This document shows positions 1 to 7,364 of a DNA stretch of 64,000 bases, piece by piece. Origin of the DNA: CAVYVZ01 sp963772065 (GTDB lineage: Bacteria > Acidobacteriota > Vicinamibacteria > Vicinamibacterales > UBA2999); contig CAVYVZ010000009.1 in assembly GCA_963772065.1 (NCBI GenBank), forward strand, positions 682,001-746,000. The letters are read 5' to 3'. Both the position numbers and the translations under genes were made by a program. Under the pieces are notes generated by a model. That model had not been told where the DNA came from. It did no database searches and worked only from the letters and a program-made list of their open reading frames with translations. The stretch's first letter is position 1, and every line of letters starts with the position of its first letter.

Positions 1-435
1 GTCGATGATCTGCACGTGCGCGCGGGAAGCGAGCGGCTGATTCGACTTCACGGTTCGATCTGGGAGATCGCGTGCTGGGAGGGATGCGGTAGCGAGCCGG
101 CACGCTGGCGCGACGAGCGCGTGCCGCTGCCGGATCGGCTCCCGCGCTGCGTGCATTGCGGAGGCCTGGCGCGGCCCGCTGTGGTCTGGTTCGGCGAACC
201 GCTCGACGAGGCGAACGTGCGCGCCGCGAGCGAGGCGACGGCGTGCGACGTCTTCCTCACGGTCGGGACCTCCGCCCTCGTCTATCCTGCCGCGGGATTC
301 GTCCACGAAGCCAGGCGGCGCGGCGCATTCACCGCCGAAATCAACGTCGAGGAAACGGCGGCGACGGCGAGCGTGGACCTGGCTGTTCGCGCGCCGGCCG
401 AACAGGCGCTCGACGCGCTCGAGCGGCAGCTGTGA
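1..435 (+). CDS. NAD-dependent protein deacylase, sirtuin (Sir2/CobB) family, C-terminal part
   Basis: This is the last 144 codons of a sirtuin; the N-terminal NAD-binding half lies before the window. Sirtuins remove acyl groups from protein lysines while consuming NAD+. The reading frame is open from base 1 and begins VDDLHVRAGS, the conserved segment that precedes the catalytic histidine, which is seen shortly after in RLHGS. Two cysteine pairs (ACWEGC and RCVHC) form the structural zinc site; the first has CX3C spacing instead of the more usual CX2C. The segments PAVVWFGEPL and FLTVGTSALVYPAAGF match the family's C-terminal Rossmann motifs. The stop overlaps the GTG of the next gene by 4 bp, so the two are probably cotranscribed. 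Confidence 0.9.
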   Translation, partial: VDDLHVRAGSERLIRLHGSIWEIACWEGCGSEPARWRDERVPLPDRLPRCVHCGGLARPAVVWFGEPLDEANVRAASEATACDVFLTVGTSALVYPAAGFVHEARRRGAFTAEINVEETAATASVDLAVRAPAEQALDALERQL

Positions 436-1076
436 TTGATTCGCAGTTCGCCGCCTATCTGCTCTTCACGACGCTGCTGGTCATCACGCCGGGATCGGCC
501 ACGGCGGTCGTCGTGCGCAACGTGCTCGACGGCGGGCGCCGGCAGGGCATGGCGGCGGCGATCGGCGCGGCGATTGGCAATACGACCTACGCGATTCTCG
601 CCGCGCTGGGCCTTGCGGCGGTGGTCGTCCGGTCGCCGCTGGCGTTCATGCTCCTGCGGATGGGGGGCGCGGCCTATCTTGGATTCCTCGGCGCGCGCAG
701 CCTGTGGATCGCGTGGCGCTCGCGCCCGGCGGTTTTTCCAGGCGCGCTGGAGGCTCCGGGAGACCGGGGCGCCGGGGGCGACGTCCGCATCGGCGTGTCA
801 CAAGGCGTCGCGAACAATCTCGTGAACCCCTCGATCGCGACGTTCTACCTCGTGGTTGTTCCTTCGTTCTTCAACGGCGGATCGTTGACCACGGGTCGAT
901 ACGCGCTCTTCGCGACGATTCACGTGACGATGGCGTTTGCGTATCACAGCGCGTGGGCCTGCGGCCTTCACGCGATGCGCGCTGTCTGGTCGCGGCCCGC
1001 CGCGCGCAGCGCCCTTGAAACGCTCACCGGCATCGCGCTCCTCGCGCTCGCCGCCAAAGTAGCCGGCGCGCTTTGA
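432..1076 (+). CDS. LysE/RhtB family amino-acid exporter
   Basis: A 214-residue inner-membrane protein of the LysE/RhtB family, which exports amino acids or their analogues. The N-terminus shows the typical first helix followed by TPGSATAVVVRN, the family's conserved TPGP-like turn, and then glycine-rich helices and NLVNPSIATFYL, equivalent to the NPK/NPS loop. About six membrane helices can be drawn, matching the usual length of about 205 residues. I chose the GTG at 432 because it forms a GTGA overlap with the sirtuin stop and gives the normal family N-terminus. The substrate cannot be told from sequence. Confidence 0.9.
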   Translation: MIDSQFAAYLLFTTLLVITPGSATAVVVRNVLDGGRRQGMAAAIGAAIGNTTYAILAALGLAAVVVRSPLAFMLLRMGGAAYLGFLGARSLWIAWRSRPAVFPGALEAPGDRGAGGDVRIGVSQGVANNLVNPSIATFYLVVVPSFFNGGSLTTGRYALFATIHVTMAFAYHSAWACGLHAMRAVWSRPAARSALETLTGIALLALAAKVAGAL

Positions 1077-1077
1077 G

Positions 1078-1083
1078 TACAAT
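1078..1083 (+). promoter_or_regulatory. -10 box of hemQ/chdC, probably leaderless
   Basis: TACAAT lies 6 nt before the ATG at 1090, right after the lysE stop. Transcription would begin at or next to the start codon, and no Shine-Dalgarno sequence is visible. No convincing -35 box is seen. Confidence 0.45.
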
Positions 1084-1089
1084 TCACTC

Positions 1090-1905
1090 ATGCACAACCC
1101 GCTGGTTCCGGAGACGCTCGAGGGTTGGAGCCTGTTGCACCTGATGTATCGCGTCCGGTGGAACACGCTGCGACCGGTGCTCGGGCCCGATCGCGAGCGC
1201 ATGGCCGAGGAAGCCGTCCAGGCGCTCACCGTTGCCGATTCCGGCGCGACCGCCTGGGTTCAGGTCCTCGGTCACAAAGCCGACCTGATGGTGGTGTGCT
1301 TCCGCCGCAGCTTCGAGGAGCTCGCCCAGGCGCAGCTGGCCATCTCGCGGACCGTGCTTCACGACCACCTGGAGCCAACGCAGTCGTACGTCTCGATCGT
1401 CGAGCTCGGCATGTACGAGATGACGGCCAAAACGCACGAGCAGCTCGGCGCAGCGTTGAAGCCTGGAAGCGAGGAGTTCGAGCGTGCGTTCGACGCCGAG
1501 ATGGAGACGCAGCGGCAGCGCGTGATCAGCCGGCTGTTCCTCGACGTTCCGCGGAAACGCTACGTCTGCTTCTATCCGATGAACAAGCGGCGCGGTGACG
1601 TGCAGAACTGGTACTCGGAGCCGTTCGAGCGCCGGGCCGCGATGATGCGCGAGCATGGCATGATCGGCCGCCACTACGCGGGCAAGGTGACGCAGGTGAT
1701 TTCCGGTTCCATCGGCTTCGACGACTGGGAATGGGGCGTCGATCTGTTTGCCGACGATCCGCTCGTGTTCAAGAAGCTGATTTACGAGATGCGATTCGAC
1801 GAAGCGAGCGCGAAGTTCGCGGAGTTCGGACCGTTCTACACGGGCCTTCAATTCGCCCCTGCGCACTTCGCGCGGATGCTCGACGGCCGCGTACCGGAAT
1901 TGTGA
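1090..1905 (+). CDS. chdC: Coproheme decarboxylase (HemQ/ChdC), chlorite dismutase-like
   Basis: A 271-residue protein of the chlorite dismutase superfamily, coproheme decarboxylase branch. The enzyme turns coproheme III into heme b in the coproporphyrin-dependent pathway. The diagnostic segment YPMNKRR around residue 162 carries the catalytic tyrosine, followed by NWY; the proximal heme-binding histidine is His189 in REHGMIG. The downstream GSIGFDDWEWGVDLFADD and YEMRFDEASAKFAEFG blocks match ChdC proteins better than true chlorite dismutases, which lack the Tyr motif. Length is close to the usual 250 or so residues. No other heme genes are adjacent. The gene follows lysE by 13 bp but seems to have its own -10 box. 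Confidence 0.93.
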   Translation: MHNPLVPETLEGWSLLHLMYRVRWNTLRPVLGPDRERMAEEAVQALTVADSGATAWVQVLGHKADLMVVCFRRSFEELAQAQLAISRTVLHDHLEPTQSYVSIVELGMYEMTAKTHEQLGAALKPGSEEFERAFDAEMETQRQRVISRLFLDVPRKRYVCFYPMNKRRGDVQNWYSEPFERRAAMMREHGMIGRHYAGKVTQVISGSIGFDDWEWGVDLFADDPLVFKKLIYEMRFDEASAKFAEFGPFYTGLQFAPAHFARMLDGRVPEL

Positions 1906-2067
1906 TCCTCCCGCTGCAATCTGGCACATACGTGCGCAATTGCAGTTCTGGTACCGGTCGTAACCTGTTGAATACGCGACCTTCTATTCGCTTCCTTCAC
2001 TAATTACGGTTGAGGCGCGGGAATTGCTCGCCCTCTCCAGTCCATTCAGGCAGGAGAGGACCGAGCC

Positions 2068-2556
2068 ATGACCGAGCAGGAGACCTTCACGACGCGACTC
2101 CGGCGTCACCGCGAGCGCGCCCGTATTCTGCTCGTGGACATCTCGCGCGACACGCGCGTGAAGCTGGAGCTGCTCGAAGGCCTCGAGCGCAACGATTTTT
2201 CTGCGTGGCCCCGCGGCCTGTACGCGCGCGCCTACGTGCGAGCGTATGCCGCCGCCATCGGCCTCGACGGGGACGAGGCGGTCAACGAGTTCTGCCGGCT
2301 CTTTCCACACGGCGATCGCCGCACGGAACCCATCATTCGCGAGATCGCGGAGATCGTCGCGAGCGAATCGAAATTCGACTACGACTATGGCTACGCCACC
2401 GGCACCGATCGACGGCAGCTGCCGGCCGGGACGCCCCCGACGCCGAAGACGCCGCTCGAGAGTGCCATGTCGCGCCTGAAATCGTGGGTCGGCGCGATCG
2501 GCAGATGGCCCGTCCGGGATGCCCGCAGCCCCAAAGGACTGCGCCACCCGCTCTAA
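2068..2556 (+). CDS. RodZ-type helix-turn-helix domain protein
   Basis: A 162-residue protein whose first 75 or so residues form the HTH domain found at the N-terminus of RodZ-like cytoskeleton-associated proteins: TRLRRHRERARILLVDISRDTRVKLELLEGLERNDFSAWPRG is followed by YARAYVRAYAAAIGLD, the usual LPxPVYARGFLRAYARxLGLD pattern. Unlike RodZ it has no transmembrane helix or periplasmic domain; the rest is a low-complexity tail rich in Pro, Arg and Thr. It could be a truncated RodZ relative or a soluble regulator. A Shine-Dalgarno-like AGGAGAGG sits about 10 nt before the ATG. The 163 bp before it show no other feature I can support. Confidence 0.75.
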   Translation: MTEQETFTTRLRRHRERARILLVDISRDTRVKLELLEGLERNDFSAWPRGLYARAYVRAYAAAIGLDGDEAVNEFCRLFPHGDRRTEPIIREIAEIVASESKFDYDYGYATGTDRRQLPAGTPPTPKTPLESAMSRLKSWVGAIGRWPVRDARSPKGLRHPL

Positions 2557-2577
2557 AGATCTGCCATCATCCGCGGC

Positions 2578-3921
2578 GTGCGTGGCCGATCGATCCTCGC
2601 CGCGGCGCTGACCCCACTGTGGCTGGTCGCGCAGGGCTCCGCGAGCGACGCGCTCCGACCAGCGGACAACGGGTTTCTTCTCGACAGGCTCCTCATCGTG
2701 GCGCCCGCGGCGCCGGGCGGCGGCTGGGATCAGACCGCCCGCGCGCTGCAGCATGCGCTTGAGCGCGAGGGCCTTGTCCGAATTGTCGAAGTGCAGAACG
2801 TCGCGGGAGCCGCGGGCACCATCGGCCTCGCGCAGTTCATCGATACGCACCGCGGCAACAGCGCCGCCGTGCTCGTCACCGGTCTCGTGATGCTCGGGGC
2901 GACGATCTGGAACGAGTCGCCGGTCACGCTCGCCCAGGTCACCCCGATCGCGCGGCTGACGGCCGAAGACGAAGTGGTGGCCGTCCCCGCCGGATCGCCG
3001 CACCATGACATGCGCAGTCTCGTCGACGCTCTCCGCGCGTCGCCCGGCGCGATCGCGTGGGGCGGTGGGTCCGCCGGAGGGACGGACCACATTCTCGCCG
3101 GCCTCATCGCTTCGGCCGCAGGCGTCGATCCCCGGCGAGTGAACTACATCGCGTTCTCCGGCGGCGGGGAAGCTCTCGCGGCGCTGCTCGGCGGCAACGT
3201 CACCGCCGGCATCAGCGGCTACAGTGAATTCGCCGCTCACCTCGAGTCGGGACGGCTTCGCGCGCTGGCGATCTCGGCGTCTTCACGCATGCGCGGGATA
3301 GGCGTGCCGACGCTGATCGAGCAGAACCTCGACGTCGAGCTCGCCAACTGGCGCGGCATCGTGGCGCCGCCGGGCATCAGCGACGAGGCGCGCGACCGGC
3401 TGGCCGAGATCGTCCGCCGCATGGCGCATAGCCCGACGTGGCGCACCGCGCTCGCCGACCGCAGCTGGATGGCCGCGTACCAGGACCACCAGGAGTTCGC
3501 GCGCTATGTGGACGCCGAGCGCACCCGCATGGCGAGGATCGTGTCGCGCCTGCGCACACGCCGCGACCAGTCGCCACATGTGAGCCAGCGGCTATTTCCC
3601 GGCGTCGTCTTTACCGGCGCTGCGCTCGTGGGAGTCCTGCTGGTGCGCAGGCGATCGGCGCTCCGGGAACAGCGCGATACATCGAACACCCGTGCTGTCG
3701 GAACTGTCGGTGCGGCATTGCTCGCGTTTCTCGTGCTGCTCGAACCGGCCGGATTCGTCGTCGCGGCCGCGGCGACGTTCGGCATCGTTGCGTACGCGTT
3801 TGGTGGCCGTTGGACGTCGGCGCTCGTCGGGTCGCTCTTTGCCGCGGCCGTCTATGTCGCGTTCACTCGAGGCCTGGATCTCGCGCTCCCGCCGGGCGCC
3901 ATCTGGTCGTGGATCCGCTGA
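2578..3921 (+). CDS. Tripartite tricarboxylate transporter, TctC (Bug) substrate-binding domain fused to TctB
   Basis: A 447-residue fusion. Residues 1-23 are a signal sequence. Residues about 35-340 are a periplasmic Bug/TctC solute receptor: LLIVAPAAPGGGWDQTARALQ is the family's opening motif, followed by IVEVQNVAGAAGTIGLAQF and WGGGSAGGTDHILAG. Residues about 350-447 contain membrane helices of the small TctB subunit. Normally TctC, TctB and TctA are three proteins. Here the receptor is tethered to the small membrane subunit, and TctA follows with a 13-bp overlap. The start is the GTG at 2578, which gives a good signal peptide. The transported substrate is likely a carboxylate, but it cannot be specified. 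Confidence 0.85.
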   Translation: MRGRSILAAALTPLWLVAQGSASDALRPADNGFLLDRLLIVAPAAPGGGWDQTARALQHALEREGLVRIVEVQNVAGAAGTIGLAQFIDTHRGNSAAVLVTGLVMLGATIWNESPVTLAQVTPIARLTAEDEVVAVPAGSPHHDMRSLVDALRASPGAIAWGGGSAGGTDHILAGLIASAAGVDPRRVNYIAFSGGGEALAALLGGNVTAGISGYSEFAAHLESGRLRALAISASSRMRGIGVPTLIEQNLDVELANWRGIVAPPGISDEARDRLAEIVRRMAHSPTWRTALADRSWMAAYQDHQEFARYVDAERTRMARIVSRLRTRRDQSPHVSQRLFPGVVFTGAALVGVLLVRRRSALREQRDTSNTRAVGTVGAALLAFLVLLEPAGFVVAAAATFGIVAYAFGGRWTSALVGSLFAAAVYVAFTRGLDLALPPGAIWSWIR

Positions 3922-5400
3922 GCGGCCTCGCGCACGGCTTTGCCGTGGCGCTTGCCCCGATGAACCTGCTCTGGGCGCTTGCAGGCGTGACCCTCGGTAC
4001 GTTCGTCGGCGTGCTGCCCGGCATCGGTCCGGCACTGACCGTCGCCTTGCTCCTGCCCGTGACGTTCGCGCTCGAGCCAACCGCGGCTTTCATCATGTTC
4101 GCTGGCATCTACTACGGTGGGATGTACGGCGGCTCGACGACGGCCATCCTTCTGAATACGCCCGGTGAGAGCGCATCGGTGATGTCGGCAGTGGAGGGAC
4201 ATCAGATGGCGCGTGCCGGCCGCGGCGGCGCGGCGCTCGCCACCGCTGCGATCGGCTCCTTCGTGGCCGGCACGCTCGCCACGATCGGTCTCACGTTCGC
4301 GGCGCCCGCGATGGTGGACGTGGCCCTGCGATTCGGGCCGCCCGAGTACTTCGCCCTGGCGGTACTGGCGTTCGTCGCCGTCACCACCGTTCTCGGCGGG
4401 TCTGCCTTGAGAGGGTTCGCGAGCCTCTTCTTCGGGCTCGTGCTGGGAATGATCGGCATCGATTCGTTGACCGGTGAGCCGCGGCTGACGATGGGCCTGC
4501 CGCAGCTGCTCGATGGCATCGACGTGGTCGTTGTCGCCGTTGGGCTCTTTGCCATAGGCGAGGTGCTCCATTCCGCATCGCTGACCGGCGTGCGCGACGA
4601 CTCGATCATCGCGTTCTCCGGAACGGTATGGATGACCGCCAGCGACTGGTCGCGTTCGTGGCGCCCGTGGCTGCGCGGCACCGCGATCGGCTTTCCGCTC
4701 GGCGCATTGCCGGCCGGCGGCTCCGAGATTCCGACGTTTCTCTCCTACGGCCTCGAACGCCGGCTCGCCCGCCATCCTGGGGAGTTCGGACACGGGGCGA
4801 TCGAAGGTGTGGCGGGACCGGAGGCGGCGAACAACGCCGCCGCCGCGGGCACGCTCGTTCCGCTCCTCACGCTCGGTCTGCCGACGTCGGCGACCGCCGC
4901 GATTCTCCTCGCAGCGTTTCAGCAGTACGGGCTTGCAGCCGGGACCGCTGCTCTTCACGCGCGAGCCGGAGCTGGTCTGGGGTCTGATTGCCAGCCTCTA
5001 CATCGGCAATGCGATGCTGCTCGTGCTGAACCTGCCGCTCGTCGGACTCTGGGTGCGCCTGCTGACGATCCCACGCCACTACCTCTACGCGGGCATCGTC
5101 GTGCTGGCCAGCGTGGGCGCCTACAGCGTGAACCGGTCGCTATTCGACCTCGGCCTGCTGTACGCGATCGGTCTGGCGGGGTATGTCATGCGGCGGCATG
5201 ACGTCCCGCTCGCGCCTGCCGTGATCGCCGTGATCCTGGGTCCGATGGCGGAGCAGCAGTTCCGCCGTGCGCTCGCTGCGGCCGGCGGCTCCGCCGCGAT
5301 CTTCGTCACCCGGCCGATCTCCGCGGTGCTGCTGGCGCTCGCCGCCGCGCTCGTGATGATTCCGGTTGTAAGGAGCCTCAGGCCGCGGAGTGGTCCGTGA
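3909..5400 (+). CDS. Tripartite tricarboxylate transporter large permease TctA, single frameshift near 4934
   Basis: The large, roughly 12-helix subunit of a TTT carboxylate importer. It begins GTG at 3909 (VDPLSGLAHGFAVALAP), the standard TctA N-terminus, and carries GTFVGVLPGIGPALTVALLLP and YYGGMYGGSTTAILLNTPGE, the two signature loops, then GPEAANNAAAAGTLVPLLTLGLPTSATAAILL. After AAFQQYGL the frame changes: one extra T near 4934 moves the rest (QPGPLLFTREPELVWGLIASLY to the stop at 5400) into the next frame. Both halves are fully conserved, so a consensus error or a very recent mutation is likelier than long decay. CCGTGA-TCACGG at 5395-5411 makes a small hairpin that contains both this stop and the stop of the convergent gene. 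Confidence 0.85.
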
Positions 5401-5405
5401 CGTGA

Positions 5406-5843
5406 TCACGGCTGCGTCGTCTGTTTCGAGATCGCCAGCTTGCGGAACTGATCGCGGAGGACGGTCAGCCGGTCCTCGATGCCATCCTGGCCGCGAAGCA
5501 CCGTCTCGATGTTGGCGCCGAATTCCGAGATCTTGCTGATGCGGCGTATGTCGTTGAGGAACGGCTCGAGCTTCGCGAACGTGGCGACCATCTCCGTGTT
5601 GGCGGCGCGGAACATGTCCGGGTCGATCGCGCCATGAACCACGAACGACGCGGCCATGTCCCAGTAGCCGACCACCATCCGAAACCAGTCGTTGCGCGGG
5701 CCGCCGGCCAGCGTCAGCGCCTCCTCGAGGGTCTGCGGATTGAAATCGCGGAGGAACCAGGCGCGCGCCTCGCGCAACATCGGCTCGCGCCGGAGCTCGA
5801 ACAGCTTCAGGATGAGCGTGGCGCTGTCAACGGGCGTCGTCAT
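5406..5843 (-). CDS. Conserved hypothetical cytosolic protein
   Basis: A 145-residue protein I do not recognise by name. It has no signal peptide or membrane helix and seems largely helical. The segment from about residue 15 to 100 (FELRREPMLREARAWFLRDFNPQTLEEALTL, then a WFRMVVGYWDMAASFVVHGAIDP segment) resembles the helical DUF4760-type proteins often found alone in Acidobacteria, but I hold that loosely. Its ATG lies inside the 3' end of mgtC (17-bp overlap), yet a TATCAT -10-like box ends 7 nt before the start, so it may have its own promoter. It ends 5 bp from the stop of the convergent tctA. Confidence 0.6.
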   Translation of the reverse strand: MTTPVDSATLILKLFELRREPMLREARAWFLRDFNPQTLEEALTLAGGPRNDWFRMVVGYWDMAASFVVHGAIDPDMFRAANTEMVATFAKLEPFLNDIRRISKISEFGANIETVLRGQDGIEDRLTVLRDQFRKLAISKQTTQP

Positions 5844-6312
5844 CGGTGTGATGATAGTCGTCTGGAGCGCTGGGATCGAACAACCGTTCCTCGACGCGGC
5901 GCAGTGCCGCCAGCGTCACGATCACGATCGACGCAGCCACGAAGGCCAGCACCGGATAGCCCGCTCCGGACACGATGCCGATGGCCGCGACCACCCAGAT
6001 CGTCGCGGCCGTCGTCAGCCCGCGCACGTGGTTGCCCGACTGGACGATGCAGCCCGCGCCGAGGAAACCGATGCCGGTGACGACCTGCGCCGCGATGCGT
6101 GTGGGGTCGACATTTCCCGTCACGATCAAGCCCACCGCCATGTAGATGCACGACCCGAGGCAGATGAGGATGTTCGTGCGAAAGCCGGCGGGCTTGCTCT
6201 TGAGCTCACGCTCGATGCCGATCAGGCCACCGCAAAGCGCCGCCACGCCGCATCGGAACAGAAACGCGGGCAGGATGCGGGTGAGCTCTTCGACGCTCTC
6301 GAAGAGCGGCAT
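5827..6312 (-). CDS. MgtC/SapB family membrane protein
   Basis: A 161-residue inner-membrane protein with four hydrophobic helices. The stretch RCGVAALCGGLIGIERELKSKPAGFRTNILICLGSCIYM contains the MgtC hallmarks IGxERE and PAGxRTxxLV. It is followed by TRIAAQVVTGIGFLGAGCIV, the conserved GIGFLGAG motif, and GLTTAATIWVVAAIG. In pathogens MgtC affects growth at low Mg2+ by acting on ATP synthase or other partners; the role in environmental bacteria is not settled. The soluble C-terminal domain of long MgtC proteins is absent. A TATGAT box ends 8 nt before the ATG. Confidence 0.88.
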   Translation of the reverse strand: MPLFESVEELTRILPAFLFRCGVAALCGGLIGIERELKSKPAGFRTNILICLGSCIYMAVGLIVTGNVDPTRIAAQVVTGIGFLGAGCIVQSGNHVRGLTTAATIWVVAAIGIVSGAGYPVLAFVAASIVIVTLAALRRVEERLFDPSAPDDYHHTDDDAR

Positions 6313-6316
6313 GGCC

Positions 6317-6850
6317 TCAAATCATAGCCCCAGATGTGCGCGCGCGCGCCGAGCCGCCCTGGAGCGCGAGGAATCCAGGGGCAAAGGCGAACGTCCAGCG
6401 CGCGAAATGATCCAGATAGTTGATCGTCTCGGGATCCCAACGCGTCCACATATCGGAGATCAGATAGAAGGCGAGGCCTGACGCCACGCCCGCGATGATG
6501 CCGCGCGTGACCGCCAGGCGGAGCTCCCCTCCGTTCGCAAGGCGGTGGTACAGAACGGCGAGCAGCACCCATAGCGCGAACCACGCAATGAACATCGCGG
6601 CGTCGCGCATCATCGGGGCGAGCAGATAGAAGAGTGCGGCCGCGCCGACGCCGATGGCGATGCCCGCCGCCGCCCCGGTGCCGGCCCTTGCGATGGGGCG
6701 TCCAATCATCGCTCCCATCGCAAGACAGAGAAGCGCACCGTGGGCGAGTCCCGCCGCGGCGACGTGATCCGGCAGGAACGTTGCCCAGATCCAATCGCCC
6801 ATCGTGGCGACCCCGCCGAGGATGACCGCGCTGATGAAGGCGTTCTTCAT
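6317..6850 (-). CDS. Hypothetical membrane protein
   Basis: A 177-residue protein with about five hydrophobic segments (residues about 5-22, 35-50, 58-78, 85-102 and 112-130) separated by short loops. I do not recognise the family. The segment DMWTRWDPETINYLDHFARWTFAFAPGFLAL near the C-terminus looks like an interfacial region. It ends 4 bp before the start of mgtC and may be cotranscribed with it. It is divergent from the RidA-like gene, with 23 bp between the two starts. Confidence 0.6.
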   Translation of the reverse strand: MKNAFISAVILGGVATMGDWIWATFLPDHVAAAGLAHGALLCLAMGAMIGRPIARAGTGAAAGIAIGVGAAALFYLLAPMMRDAAMFIAWFALWVLLAVLYHRLANGGELRLAVTRGIIAGVASGLAFYLISDMWTRWDPETINYLDHFARWTFAFAPGFLALQGGSARARTSGAMI

Positions 6851-6873
6851 TAAGCTACCGCCAGGAGGGAATC

Positions 6874-7332
6874 ATGCATCGAATCATCGGAATCACAATG
6901 GCCTTTGTCGTCGGCGTGACCGTGGGCGGGCTGACGCAAGGAAGGCTGCTGAAGCATCTCAACCCGGCCGGCCTTTCGACGCCGACCGGCTATACGCACG
7001 TCGTGATTCCACAGGGCGGCACTCCGGTTTTCATCGCCGGTCAGGTTGCCAACGACAAGTCCGGCGCGGTGGTGGGCAAGGGCGATTTCAGGGCGCAGAC
7101 CAAGCAGGTGTTCGAAAATCTCAAGACCGCCGTCGAGGCGGCGGGCGGCACGATGGCGGACGTGGCGAAAATCACCATCTACGTGACCGACCTCTCACAG
7201 ATTGCCGCGCTGCGTGAAATACGCCAGCAGTATTTCACGGGCAACCCTCCTGCGAGCACGCTCGTCCAGGTTGTGAGCCTTGCACGGCCGGAGTACCTGC
7301 TCGAGATCGAAGCGATCGCCGGCGTGCGGTAG
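6874..7332 (+). CDS. RidA/YjgF-family protein with N-terminal export signal
   Basis: A 152-residue protein with a hydrophobic N-terminus (residues about 3-22) ahead of a RidA/YjgF domain at about 38-150. The domain shows the family pattern: VFIAGQVANDKSG, FRAQTKQVFENLKTAVEAAGGTMADVAKITIYVTD, and the C-terminal IEAIAGV. Canonical RidA has a catalytic Arg in PARxxVEV that hydrolyses reactive enamines and imines; here that place reads PASTLVQV, so the Arg is missing and imine deaminase activity is doubtful. With an apparent signal or anchor, it probably works outside the cytoplasm, which is unusual. The Shine-Dalgarno AGGAGGG is 6 nt before the ATG. Confidence 0.85.
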   Translation: MHRIIGITMAFVVGVTVGGLTQGRLLKHLNPAGLSTPTGYTHVVIPQGGTPVFIAGQVANDKSGAVVGKGDFRAQTKQVFENLKTAVEAAGGTMADVAKITIYVTDLSQIAALREIRQQYFTGNPPASTLVQVVSLARPEYLLEIEAIAGVR

Positions 7333-7337
7333 GCGCC

Positions 7338-7343
7338 TATAAT
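7338..7343 (+). promoter_or_regulatory. -10 box of the TonB-dependent receptor
   Basis: A perfect TATAAT lies just after the ridA-like stop. A transcript from it would carry a leader of about 15-20 nt containing CAGGAGGT before the ATG at 7365. No clear -35 is visible. Confidence 0.5.
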
Positions 7344-7364
7344 CTGACCGTTCAGGAGGTCTGC

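Noticed and set aside
1915..1935. Sigma-54 promoter before the HTH gene (TGGCAC...TGC)
   Set aside because: The GG and GC elements are 11 nt apart, not 12, and no activator gene is near.
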